DNA of 64,000 bases from Methylomonas sp. (lineage in GTDB: Bacteria; Pseudomonadota; Gammaproteobacteria; Methylococcales; Methylomonadaceae). The position numbers and the translations under genes are program-made. Position 1 is the first letter of the stretch. Every line of letters starts with the position of its first letter. Location: positions 1-64,000 of the forward strand of contig NZ_JALOBS010000017.1 of assembly GCF_023228165.1 (NCBI RefSeq). The letters are read 5' to 3'. The notes under the pieces are model-generated. The model ran no database searches. It was not told where the DNA came from and saw only the letters and a program-made list of their open reading frames with translations. Positions 52,047 to 59,933 of the stretch are shown one piece after another.

Positions 52047-52490
52047 ATGAATCAACTTTGGAATGTGAGTTTTAAAATCGCAGGAATCGCGCAAGATGAA
52101 TGGACAAAAGTGCAAAAAGATAAATATGCCTCGCGACCGCTGCCAAATGAAATGCGCCCAGATTTTGTGGAATGGCTTAAAAAGATGCGCGCGCTTGATA
52201 ATTCGCCATTTCATGTTGAAACTTTCGTTGCCGATAGCGAATCAACAATTCGCGAATGGTTTCAGAAAACAAGCCGTGCAACTTTTTTCATTTGGCGGCT
52301 TAGACGCGCCGTGACTAACGGCATCGATGCATATGAATACGACTTTGTCGCGCAAATTCCATTTTGCCCGAAGGATTGTTTCGATATTGATGTCCAATAC
52401 GTCGATTCAGAAAACGGCGGCATTGCGCGCGGAACGCGAACTCCACCGGAGGTGTCGAGGCTTTGCCGAGTACGCTCTGTATGGCTCTAA
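52047..52490 (+). CDS. hypothetical protein, 147 aa, repeat-derived C terminus
   Basis: From ATG 52047 (MNQLWNVSFKIAG); an upstream TTG start is less likely. No family recognised. Residues 1-125 look globular and Trp/Phe-rich (WFQKTSRATFFIWRLRRA). The last ~20 residues (RTPPEVSRLCRVRSVWL) are encoded by a palindromic-repeat copy (52437-52472) and the next few bases, so the original C terminus may have been replaced when the repeat was inserted. An inverted copy of the same repeat begins the next gene. Confidence 0.6.
   Translation: MNQLWNVSFKIAGIAQDEWTKVQKDKYASRPLPNEMRPDFVEWLKKMRALDNSPFHVETFVADSESTIREWFQKTSRATFFIWRLRRAVTNGIDAYEYDFVAQIPFCPKDCFDIDVQYVDSENGGIARGTRTPPEVSRLCRVRSVWL
52437..52472 (-). 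repeat. dispersed palindromic repeat copy L (in-gene)
   Basis: CGAACTCCACCGGAGGTGTC then GAGGCTTTGCCGAGTA; nearly identical, inverted, to copy M at 52551-52588. The pair flanks 78 bp holding a promoter. Confidence 0.9.
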
Positions 52491-52537
52491 TGCAGTTTTC
52501 TTCTTTTTGAATTAACTGGCGAATAATTATAAATTCA

Positions 52538-52939
52538 ATGACAACAGCAATAGCTCGGCGAAGCCTCGACACCTCCGGTGGAGCTCAGCCCCAAAAATGG
52601 CGCGAATATGAGTATCAGGCGCGCTATGACGCGCATGCGCCGAAGGATTTTGGCATCATTCTTGGTCGTGCTTTAGAAATAACGATTATTGAACTCGGTG
52701 AGCATATCTTTATTTGGCATAATTCAGATTGTGCCGCTCGCGTAGAAATTAGCCATGTCATTGTTATTCCTGGAATAACAACATCCGGCACTGGACTCAT
52801 TTACGTGACATTTAAAATCAAAGATAGACAACAAACTCTTCCGCCAACCGAACCCAAAGCGTTGGATTGCGCAAAAATAGATGCCAAATTAATCGCGAAT
52901 CTTGGCGAATCCGCGAAATGGATTATTTCTCCGCGTTGA
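52538..52939 (+). CDS. hypothetical protein, 133 aa, repeat-derived N terminus
   Basis: Starts MTTAIARRSLDTSGGAQPQ, where residues 5-16 come from the palindromic-repeat copy at 52551-52588. The rest (KWREYEYQARYDAHAPKDFG ... HVIVIPGITTSGTGLIYVTF) is beta-rich with an aromatic core and matches no family known to me; it could be a small nucleotide-fold or dUTPase-like barrel, but no signature motif is present. T5GAA (CTTTTTGAA) lies 26 nt upstream. T7/A7 separate it from the convergent ligase gene. Confidence 0.6.
   Translation: MTTAIARRSLDTSGGAQPQKWREYEYQARYDAHAPKDFGIILGRALEITIIELGEHIFIWHNSDCAARVEISHVIVIPGITTSGTGLIYVTFKIKDRQQTLPPTEPKALDCAKIDAKLIANLGESAKWIISPR
52551..52588 (+). repeat. dispersed palindromic repeat copy M (in-gene)
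   Basis: AGCTCGGCGAAGCCTCGACA then CCTCCGGTGGAGCTCAG, eight to nine bases after the ATG region of the host gene; encodes ARRSLDTSGGAQ. Confidence 0.9.
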
Positions 52940-52978
52940 TGGCGCGAGATGAAACCGCGGCAGAAGTCGCCAAATTTA

Positions 52979-53003
52979 TTTTTTTGCGAAACTTACAAAA
53001 AAA
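52979..53003. terminator. bidirectional T7...A7 terminator
   Basis: T7 at 52979-52985 and A7 at 52997-53003 between convergent genes ending at 52939 and 53031; each strand has a T7 after its gene. Confidence 0.7.
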
Positions 53004-53030
53004 GCGAATGATATTCCATCTACATAGAAT

Positions 53031-54515
53031 TTAGAAGCGCGGGTCCATAACTAAATCATCCACGCGAATCAGCCCTTCCGTGCGCGCCCGCAGTGGCACT
53101 TTATCATTGCTCCATTCATCGAAATAAACGACGAGTTTTTTTCCGAAATATTCCTCTGAAAATGCTTCTTTGCCAGTTTTCTCCTTGGAATATTTATTGA
53201 ATAATCTCTTGCGCTCTTCAAGCGTCATTGCCGGCGTTACAGTGAATTCATTTCCTTCCGGCGTTTTGCAGTTAAAGAGAATCGCGCCAACCGCTTTACC
53301 ATGTTCACCTTCAGTGAATCCAATCACTTCAAATTCAGCATCCATAATCGGCTTCATTTTGAGCAATTTCGTCGAGTGATATCCGCCGACACCATATTCA
53401 TAATCAACATCTGGACGCACAATCGCGCCTTCGTATTTATCAGCGAGCACTTTCCTGAAAAATTCTCGCGCTCGTTCGGATACGCTTTTTCCATCGGTCA
53501 AATTTTCGCCTGCGATTTGCTGCGTTTCAACGACGCGAATAACGCGCTCATCACAATGTGTATCGAGAATCAATCTGCGAACCAAATTGAAGCGGTCTGA
53601 AAATATTAAGCGCGATAATGGCGTTTTTGGCGCAGCAAAGCAATCAAACACATTAAGAATAATTCCCATATCTGCGGCTTCTTTGCCTTCCAAGCGGCGA
53701 ACATTCCCAGATAATTGCTGCAGTGATACTCCATGTTTGTATAATTCGCCATCGATATAAATGATTGTTCCATCCTTTGCGAATTCTGCCTCAAGCGGAG
53801 CACGAAGACAATTTTTTAGACTTTCGAAGCCAGAAAACTTCAATCCATTGCGCCCATACAGCACACACTCTCCGGCAATCGGATCGAAAACAGCAACAGC
53901 GCGAATGCCATTTAATTTCGGCTGAATATAAACATCTACTTTCATTTGATTTAGCGCGTCAACTCCGCCAATATCCGTGATATTTTTTGCAAGCATCGGC
54001 GGAATTAATTCAATTGCCGATGCAGCCGCGGATGCTGCCGCAGCTATGCTCGTAGTATCGGCGGTCGGCGTTTTAAATTTTCGCGCCTGCTTTTGATAAC
54101 GCGAATTTGCATCGCGCAAGGCTTGCTGAAATGTATTTGTTTCATTCTTTCTACCAATATTTTTGCCTTCCGCGACAATCGTAGCATTACTTTCGCGAAT
54201 AACGCCGGTAGATTTCTGCATAGCATCTACTTTGATATAACCATAATGTGGGCATTTTCCATCAAAATAAGAATCTAAAATCGGCTTAAACACAATTGTT
54301 CCATCTTTGTTGAATACTTTTGCGTCTACCAAACTGACAAAGATTTTCCATGATATTTCGGCACCACGGCGATTTATGCGAGTAAGCGTTGGAAAATTCC
54401 ATGCAAATTTATTCGCGCTGAGCGCTCCGGGGATATCCGCGCGCCAATCATCGATAACAACTGCGTTATTGATTTGCCCAGGGCGAACGCCCTCTTTGCC
54501 GAGATTTACTGCCAT
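53031..54515 (-). CDS. ATP-dependent DNA ligase (ASFV NP419L type)
   Basis: 494 residues from ATG 54515 (MAVNLGKEGVRPGQ); T7GAA lies just before an ATG 11 codons earlier, so the internal start is preferred for normal leader spacing, although the longer form is possible. Nucleotidyltransferase motif I is QPKLNGIRA with Lys200 (note KLNG rather than the common KxDG). Later motifs: YEGAIVRP (IV), TKLLKMKP (V). The C-terminal OB domain contains DAEFEVIGFTEGEHG. An Ala-rich linker (SIAAAASAAASA) separates the N-terminal ~160 residues, which are longer than in ASFV. It would seal nicks in replication and repair. The gene follows the capping-enzyme gene, on the same strand. Confidence 0.92.
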   Translation of the reverse strand: MAVNLGKEGVRPGQINNAVVIDDWRADIPGALSANKFAWNFPTLTRINRRGAEISWKIFVSLVDAKVFNKDGTIVFKPILDSYFDGKCPHYGYIKVDAMQKSTGVIRESNATIVAEGKNIGRKNETNTFQQALRDANSRYQKQARKFKTPTADTTSIAAAASAAASAIELIPPMLAKNITDIGGVDALNQMKVDVYIQPKLNGIRAVAVFDPIAGECVLYGRNGLKFSGFESLKNCLRAPLEAEFAKDGTIIYIDGELYKHGVSLQQLSGNVRRLEGKEAADMGIILNVFDCFAAPKTPLSRLIFSDRFNLVRRLILDTHCDERVIRVVETQQIAGENLTDGKSVSERAREFFRKVLADKYEGAIVRPDVDYEYGVGGYHSTKLLKMKPIMDAEFEVIGFTEGEHGKAVGAILFNCKTPEGNEFTVTPAMTLEERKRLFNKYSKEKTGKEAFSEEYFGKKLVVYFDEWSNDKVPLRARTEGLIRVDDLVMDPRF

Positions 54516-54548
54516 TTTTGCTTCTCGTATAAATTGACAATTCTTCAT

Positions 54549-54558
54549 TTCAAAAAAA
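54549..54558 (-). promoter_or_regulatory. T7GAA promoter motif of ligase (minus strand)
   Basis: TTTTTTTGAA on the minus strand abuts ATG 54548 and is 33 nt before ATG 54515; also 26 nt after the capping-enzyme stop at 54584. Confidence 0.5.
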
Positions 54559-54583
54559 GATACTTTTAAAGATTCGGGAAAAC

Positions 54584-57500
54584 TTACTTACTGTGGTCTA
54601 CTTTCTTTTGCAAAACCAGATACTCGCACAGCGCGGTGTATTCCTCAATCCCAGGCGTGAGCCCATCGCGAATGCGCGAATCGCCAAATTGCTTCACAGA
54701 GCTGAAATATTCTGCAAATGATTTTGCTTTCTTTGTCGCAATTTTGAAGCCGATTTCTTTCGCTTTTTTCGCGACGAAGTCAAAATTGCACAGTGGTTCA
54801 TCGCGCATTTCTGCGGCAAAACCTAATCTCACGCGAATATGCTGCCCGAAATCGCGAAGCGCGTTGCCTTCATAGCGTTTCTGGAGCACATGAAAATCTT
54901 CGAAGCGCAATAGCGCATCATATTTGCCATCCGTGCGCGCATTAAACGCGGCAACAACTTTCTCCGCGCTAAATGTGGAAATCAAAAATACGCCGTTTTC
55001 TTTTAGTGATTCATGCGCGAATTTCAGCGCTGCGTGAATATTTTCTGCTGTATCGCAGAAATAATGGAACGCAAATGTGCAAACCGCGCAATCGATTGTC
55101 CCAGAAACAACTCCAACATGCTGCAAAAGCGCTGGTACGCTACTGATTCCTGCGATATTCGCCTGAATCACGCTATATTTGAGCGCAGTTCGCGGAACGC
55201 CAGACGCTGCGCGCGGGTCTGCGATTTTTCTTGCGGCAGTAAGCAATTTTCCCACCAATGTACCGTGAATCTGTTTTTTCTCCATTTCGTCAAAATAGCG
55301 CTCGACGGAATGAACTAATGCCGTCATATCGGAGTCAACATTGATAACCATTTTTGCACCGATTGCCCGGAAGCGCACCAAATCACCCCCACGCCCGCCT
55401 GCAATATCAAGAAGAACTCCGCCCCCATCTTGGAGCGCCGAATAGAAAGTATCAAAATAGAGAAGTGTTAATACCGACCGGCGAAACTTACGGCTAACCA
55501 TTTCTTTCGAATCGATTGCGATTCCTTCTTGCTCTTCAAAATATTCGCCGGCAATTCGCGGCAAATATAAATGCTCTAAGAGAAATGGCTCGCAATAATT
55601 GGCATACACATTGCACGTAGTATGAAAATTATTACCATAATAGTCTATCTCTTGTGAAACATCTGTGCGAATGCGTTTAATTGTCCATTCTGCGGCGCCT
55701 GTTTCAATGCAAGTTTTTCTATATACTTCCACGATTTTCCCATCCAGATATCCTGGCGAATCTGCTGCGGCACGCCGATGCCAAAATACGTACGCATATG
55801 GATTATATGGCGGGCACAAATGAATGGGGATTCGCGTTGTGCTGAGTAATTTATCGCCGAATTTCGCTCGCGCAAAAGGCAAAAATTCGAGCCCGAATTC
55901 GCGCATTTGCTGCGGGCGAATCGCGACGAAAAGGCAATATAATTCCACGCCATCGGCGATTTTATCTCTCATATTTGGGTCGCGAAATTCATCCGGCACA
56001 ACATATGGTTTTTTGCCGATTTCAGACGCAGGGCAAAGAACTGCATAACAATCAATCGTCGTCGCTTCAGGCGGCTTCCATTTGATATTTGTAGTGCGAA
56101 AATAATCGCCAACTTCCCCAAAACTGCCGCCGCTTTCGGTTGCATTTAGTTCTGTCAGAATGATTCCGTCGATTTTATACGCGTATTTCGCGCCGAGAAT
56201 CGCTTCTATTTTTGCGCGCATATCTTCTGGCGTTCCATCATGCAGAAAGTATTTCTTCGCATCAACAGTAAACGATTTATCAGCCGCTGAGACTGCGTGT
56301 GCAAATGCATCTTTCACAATTTGCGCGGCGGATTGCAGTTGCTTCATGCGTTCCTTGAATGGCGTCAAGAATACTTTTTTGCCTTCAAGAAGAAGTATAT
56401 CAAAGATAAAGATGCCGTTGCCAATTAATTCCGCATCAGCGATTGTAGTGCCGTGCGATGCCTCGCGTTCCTCATATTTTTCCATTGCACACTCGCGCAT
56501 CATGCCAGAACCAAGAAGAACGATTTTCGCCGGATGAATGACCACGAAAATGCGTTCGCCATCAGCTTTATCCGTTAGGGCGAAATTTTGCCTCTTTGGA
56601 AAATAAGTATCGCGATATTCGGCGCGGGAAATGCTTTTCGCTTGATTCACAATCGCCTTGAAACGCGCATCGGCGAATTTAGCCGATTTCGGGACTTGCT
56701 CCCGCGAAGCGGCAGTGCCCTCGGCGCGACCTAACTCGCGTACGATAAAGCGAATTTCATTGTCACTTTGCGTAGATTCGCGACTTTGCTGCGAGTGGGG
56801 TGTTGTTTGCCCTAAAATAGGCAATATTGCCGCAAGCGCGTTTTCCAGATTATCATGAGTAAACATTCCATTGCCAATGTGTTCGAGCTCAATTTCAAAG
56901 CGGTATTCTATTTTCGGATTTGCTGCCATTTCTGCGAAGCGCGATGCGATTTTCGTTGCGGAAATCGGCGGCGGCTCTGCCGAAGCAATGCGTAAGCTTT
57001 CGCGCAATTTCGCAGGAATAAGTTCGCCAATCGAATTTACAACCGTCATTGGGTTGCTTAGATTTGAAGTCGAAAATTGCCAAACAACAGTAAAATCCAA
57101 TCGCCAATCTTTCTGCACAATAAAAGAAACGCGGACTTTCGTGCGCCCCGGCTCAGTTGTGTGAATTGGCGGGCGTGCGTCAATTTGCTCTTCCATTGCG
57201 GCGCTAAATTTGCAGCGAATAGAACTGCGCGTTTGATTTGTAAATATTGATGTCTTGACGATATACGACACAGTTGCGCATTTCGTAAATGCGCCTTTAC
57301 TGTCAATGCAATATGGAAGGCGAATCATAGCGCGAACTTGTTCTCTGCGCTGCGTTTTTTGGTAATCTCGCACTTCTTGTGAATATGCAAGAGGAATATC
57401 AGCGCTTATTTCTGCCGGCTCAATTGCAATAAAATCTGCCGCATTCGTGCGGGCAAAATCGAGTAAGCGGGCAAATTGATCCGGATTTAGCGATGCTTCT

Positions 57501-57616
57501 TGTGCATCGGCATTATGAAAGCGCACTTCAAATTCTGGCGATTTTCGCGCATTTGCCTGGGTGCGAAGACTACTATAATGCGTAATTATTCGATTAACAT
57601 TATCCCCAGTGTCCAT
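54584..57616 (-). CDS. mRNA capping enzyme: triphosphatase, guanylyltransferase, methyltransferase (ASFV NP868R type)
   Basis: 1010 residues from ATG 57616 (MDTGDNVNRIITHYSS), chosen because TTTTGAA lies 27 nt before it. An N-terminal beta-rich domain (to ~300) has the alternating acidic strands of the tunnel-fold RNA triphosphatase (EFEVRFHN, EYRFEIELEHIG). Guanylyltransferase: TDKADGER with Lys350 as the GMP-accepting lysine, then IDGIILTE and IKWKPPEATTID. Methyltransferase: LLDIAGGRGGDLVRF with Asp737 in the SAM-binding loop, then VINVDSD and CAVCTFAFHYF. It is ~140 residues longer than ASFV NP868R. In ASFV the gene is on the opposite strand to ligase; here it is on the same strand. A degenerate repeat copy lies at ~56697-56740. 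Confidence 0.93.
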   Translation of the reverse strand: MDTGDNVNRIITHYSSLRTQANARKSPEFEVRFHNADAQEASLNPDQFARLLDFARTNAADFIAIEPAEISADIPLAYSQEVRDYQKTQRREQVRAMIRLPYCIDSKGAFTKCATVSYIVKTSIFTNQTRSSIRCKFSAAMEEQIDARPPIHTTEPGRTKVRVSFIVQKDWRLDFTVVWQFSTSNLSNPMTVVNSIGELIPAKLRESLRIASAEPPPISATKIASRFAEMAANPKIEYRFEIELEHIGNGMFTHDNLENALAAILPILGQTTPHSQQSRESTQSDNEIRFIVRELGRAEGTAASREQVPKSAKFADARFKAIVNQAKSISRAEYRDTYFPKRQNFALTDKADGERIFVVIHPAKIVLLGSGMMRECAMEKYEEREASHGTTIADAELIGNGIFIFDILLLEGKKVFLTPFKERMKQLQSAAQIVKDAFAHAVSAADKSFTVDAKKYFLHDGTPEDMRAKIEAILGAKYAYKIDGIILTELNATESGGSFGEVGDYFRTTNIKWKPPEATTIDCYAVLCPASEIGKKPYVVPDEFRDPNMRDKIADGVELYCLFVAIRPQQMREFGLEFLPFARAKFGDKLLSTTRIPIHLCPPYNPYAYVFWHRRAAADSPGYLDGKIVEVYRKTCIETGAAEWTIKRIRTDVSQEIDYYGNNFHTTCNVYANYCEPFLLEHLYLPRIAGEYFEEQEGIAIDSKEMVSRKFRRSVLTLLYFDTFYSALQDGGGVLLDIAGGRGGDLVRFRAIGAKMVINVDSDMTALVHSVERYFDEMEKKQIHGTLVGKLLTAARKIADPRAASGVPRTALKYSVIQANIAGISSVPALLQHVGVVSGTIDCAVCTFAFHYFCDTAENIHAALKFAHESLKENGVFLISTFSAEKVVAAFNARTDGKYDALLRFEDFHVLQKRYEGNALRDFGQHIRVRLGFAAEMRDEPLCNFDFVAKKAKEIGFKIATKKAKSFAEYFSSVKQFGDSRIRDGLTPGIEEYTALCEYLVLQKKVDHSK
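56697..56740 (-). repeat. degenerate dispersed repeat copy T (in capping enzyme)
   Basis: On the minus strand ...CGCGCCGAGGGCACTGCCGC then TTCGCGGGAGCAA; keeps the closing CCGCTTCGCGGGAG. Encodes GRAEGTAASREQ between the triphosphatase and guanylyltransferase domains. Confidence 0.6.
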
Positions 57617-57705
57617 TAGCCTATATTTGAAGCGCCACACAATTTCAAAAGATAAAGGTGCCGCATCATCACAATGCAAAAAAGAAAATGGTTCGCATCG
57701 ATTTG

Positions 57706-58506
57706 TTACACAGCGAAATTGGATGCCGGTGCATATTTAAATCCCCCTCGTTGCCCGATTCTCGAATCGCATTCGCCCCATTCATAGCGATTTGCGCCGG
57801 CAATAATGGCGGCATGTGAGCGCGATGGCGCGTGGAAAGGCAGAAAATATTTCCTACCTTGTTCTGTATATCCAGGACGAAATGTGGGAATATCGTCATA
57901 AACGCCGGGGCATTTACGCGCGGCTAAAATCGCCGCATCTTCGCCGCCTGGATTTGCCAATGCGAATTGCGCCTCAAATATATCGCGCGGAGTTGCGCAA
58001 CCATAATCACTGGGGCGCGTCGCTTCTTCATTTGCGAGAATTTCGCAATCTTTTCCCGCAAGAAGAACGCCTAAGTGACTCTTTGGATAATGATGAATTT
58101 GCTCCAATTGTGGAGTTGCGCGCCTACTTTGCCCAAGACGGCGCGCTTCTGTTGTCGAAACAAAAGGGAAATGCCCGCGCACAATTTCAGGAGTCACGCA
58201 CACTCTTTTTTGCGCGGCGCAACTTGGTGAATATGCCGGTCTTCTTTCCGAATGAAATCCATCGTGCATTTGTGGATATTCTCGTTCTGCGAGATATATA
58301 GCGAACTCGCGATTTAATTCTCTTATTGTCTCATCAACATCATATAGTCGCGAGAAATCGAATTTCGCGGCAACTATGACATCGAAAAATTCGACTGCCA
58401 AAATCGCTATATCATCGCAGTGAATAGTCTCGAGAATTTTGCCGTATTTGTCGTGGAATTGCGAAATATTTCTCCTCGAGAGGAATATATCACGAAGTGA
58501 TGGCAT
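57706..58506 (-). CDS. hypothetical protein, 266 aa
   Basis: Not recognised. The N-terminal ~80 residues are helical and acidic/aromatic; the remainder is rich in Gly, Pro, Arg and short motifs (PSCAAQKRVCVTP, GRKYFLPFHAPSRSH) suggesting extended or loop-rich structure. No zinc or catalytic pattern is clear. Its ATG (58504-58506) overlaps head-to-head with the ATG of the plus-strand nuclease-like gene (58500-58502). Position after the capping enzyme matches ASFV D250R (a Nudix decapping enzyme), but no Nudix box is present. Confidence 0.55.
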   Translation of the reverse strand: MPSLRDIFLSRRNISQFHDKYGKILETIHCDDIAILAVEFFDVIVAAKFDFSRLYDVDETIRELNREFAIYLAEREYPQMHDGFHSERRPAYSPSCAAQKRVCVTPEIVRGHFPFVSTTEARRLGQSRRATPQLEQIHHYPKSHLGVLLAGKDCEILANEEATRPSDYGCATPRDIFEAQFALANPGGEDAAILAARKCPGVYDDIPTFRPGYTEQGRKYFLPFHAPSRSHAAIIAGANRYEWGECDSRIGQRGGFKYAPASNFAV

Positions 58507-59108
58507 GGAAATGGATAATTTTTATTGCTGTGTTGTTTATATTGTTCATTGCTATCTTTTCCATTGCACGTAATTATTCTGCCAAAGGCATTGCCGTTTT
58601 TGGTAGCGGCATTGCGAATGCGCGAAAGAATACTGCGCAGCAGTCGAGTCTTCGACGAGATGTCAAATTTCGCGATTTGGTAAAGCTTGGTCCGCGAACA
58701 AAATATGAATCCGCAGCAATTCGCGCGATTGAAAGTCTTACTGGGAAGCCGTTCCCAACAATTCGCCCATCGTGGCTTATCAAAGACGGAGACATACAAT
58801 TAGAATTAGATGGTTATAATCCAGAAATCGGTATCGCGATTGAAGTGAATGGTCCACTGCATACGAAACCAGGAAAAGGCGATACGCCGGAAATTTATGC
58901 GGAACGAATAGCGAGAGATAAATTCAAGAGAGAATTGTGCGAAAAAAAAGGTGTAAAACTCATCGTTGTTGATTATGTCGTGAAATCTGGCTATTTACGT
59001 GATTACATCGAATCGCGGCTATTCGATATTGGCTATTTCGCATCGAAACCGGCGAATTATACTCCAGAAATTAAAAGAGAAGCGTGGATATCGCCACTAC
59101 AACAATAG
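58500..59108 (+). CDS. membrane-anchored PD-(D/E)XK-like (DUF559/VSR-type) nuclease
   Basis: 202 residues from ATG 58500 (MAWKWIIFIAVLFILF). A transmembrane helix occupies residues 5-23. The soluble domain has the VSR/DUF559 pattern: LELDGYNPEIGIAIEVNG (Asp104, Glu115), PLH, then RDKFKRELCEKKGVKLIVVD, in which Lys143 and the following strand close the fold. Membrane anchoring of such a domain is unusual and may place it in the virion membrane or the factory-associated ER. TATATC lies ~12 nt upstream of the ATG. Convergent with the next gene, with an 9-bp gap and no T7. Confidence 0.65.
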   Translation: MAWKWIIFIAVLFILFIAIFSIARNYSAKGIAVFGSGIANARKNTAQQSSLRRDVKFRDLVKLGPRTKYESAAIRAIESLTGKPFPTIRPSWLIKDGDIQLELDGYNPEIGIAIEVNGPLHTKPGKGDTPEIYAERIARDKFKRELCEKKGVKLIVVDYVVKSGYLRDYIESRLFDIGYFASKPANYTPEIKREAWISPLQQ

Positions 59109-59117
59109 TGTGCGCAA

Positions 59118-59885
59118 TTACATTGAAATTTCGCGCAAGACGCTCGCAGCTTCGGCAAGATTAATGGCTTCTGGATTTTTTTCACTCTGCGGAGCTTCGG
59201 ATGTTTCTGGCGGAGTTTCGATTGGTGCGGATTCACTGGGATGTAATTCCTGCGTAGCAGTCGAGGCTTCGCCGAGTTCCGAGAATAAATCAGCCCCATA
59301 TTTCGCGATTAACTCCGCCAATTCAGCGCGAGATTGCTGGAGCCGTATTTTGGCTTCCGCATCTTCCTCTTTTTCGCATTCCGCAACTTTATTCTTGAAT
59401 GATTCTGTTTCTTTTTTGAGCGCGTCTAATACGCCCTGATGCGAATGTTCTGCATCTGGTGCGCGGTGAGTTTTCTTGTAAAGAGTGCGAAATAATATTG
59501 GCGGATACATCGCCTGTGTGCTCAAAAACTCATCTTCGGTATTCCAATAATGCGTTTTCACATACTCTAAAAACTTTCTTACTGCTTTTGGCGAAAATTC
59601 ACCAAAATTTGCCATATAGCGCGTAATTAGCGGATATGTCTTGCAAAGGTCCGGATGCTCTTGCGTCAAAGTAAGAACAATATCATTTAATTTTGCGCAT
59701 CCTTGCGCGCTGTTCGCCAATCCGTGCAGTGTTTCATCAGGATAGCGTTCGCTAATCAATTGATGAAGTCTATTCCACACAGCAACACATTCTTTCACTA
59801 CATCATCAATAGTGACTGTCTTTTCGTAAAATACTTCCGCGCGTTGTTTTTCCGAAGGAGGCAATTCATGTATGTTCGGGTCCAT
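59118..59885 (-). CDS. conserved nucleocytovirus protein of unknown function, 255 aa
   Basis: From ATG 59885; an upstream GTG is two codons earlier. Residues ~20-140 are helical and include KFLEYVKTHYWNTEDEFLST then QAMYPPILFRTLYKKTH. The 'w.s.dE...QA.Y...Ly' pattern recalls small conserved proteins of several giant viruses; I cannot name a family. Residues ~150-190 form a coiled coil (ALKKETESFKNKVAECEKEE). The C terminus is acidic and Pro-rich and holds a repeat copy (59243-59283) read as ELGEASTATQEL. Function unknown; perhaps a virion or factory structural protein. Confidence 0.6.
   Translation of the reverse strand: MDPNIHELPPSEKQRAEVFYEKTVTIDDVVKECVAVWNRLHQLISERYPDETLHGLANSAQGCAKLNDIVLTLTQEHPDLCKTYPLITRYMANFGEFSPKAVRKFLEYVKTHYWNTEDEFLSTQAMYPPILFRTLYKKTHRAPDAEHSHQGVLDALKKETESFKNKVAECEKEEDAEAKIRLQQSRAELAELIAKYGADLFSELGEASTATQELHPSESAPIETPPETSEAPQSEKNPEAINLAEAASVLREISM
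59243..59283 (-). repeat. dispersed palindromic repeat copy N (in-gene)
   Basis: On the minus strand GGAACTCGGCGAAGCCTCGA then CTGCTACGCAGGAATTA, one diverged unit; encodes ELGEASTATQEL. Confidence 0.85.
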
Positions 59886-59933
59886 CCGCACGAAAAAAGA
59901 ATCGATTTATATAATTGAAAGTGTGATTGGCGT

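Noticed and set aside
9499..54558. All T7 runs as terminators only
   Set aside because: The motif includes a following GAA at fixed distance from ATGs and occurs in a divergent gap (11831-11839), so a promoter role is needed as well.
57706..58506. Nudix hydrolase (ASFV D250R) by position
   Set aside because: No Nudix box (GX5EX7REUXEEXGU) is present in the protein.
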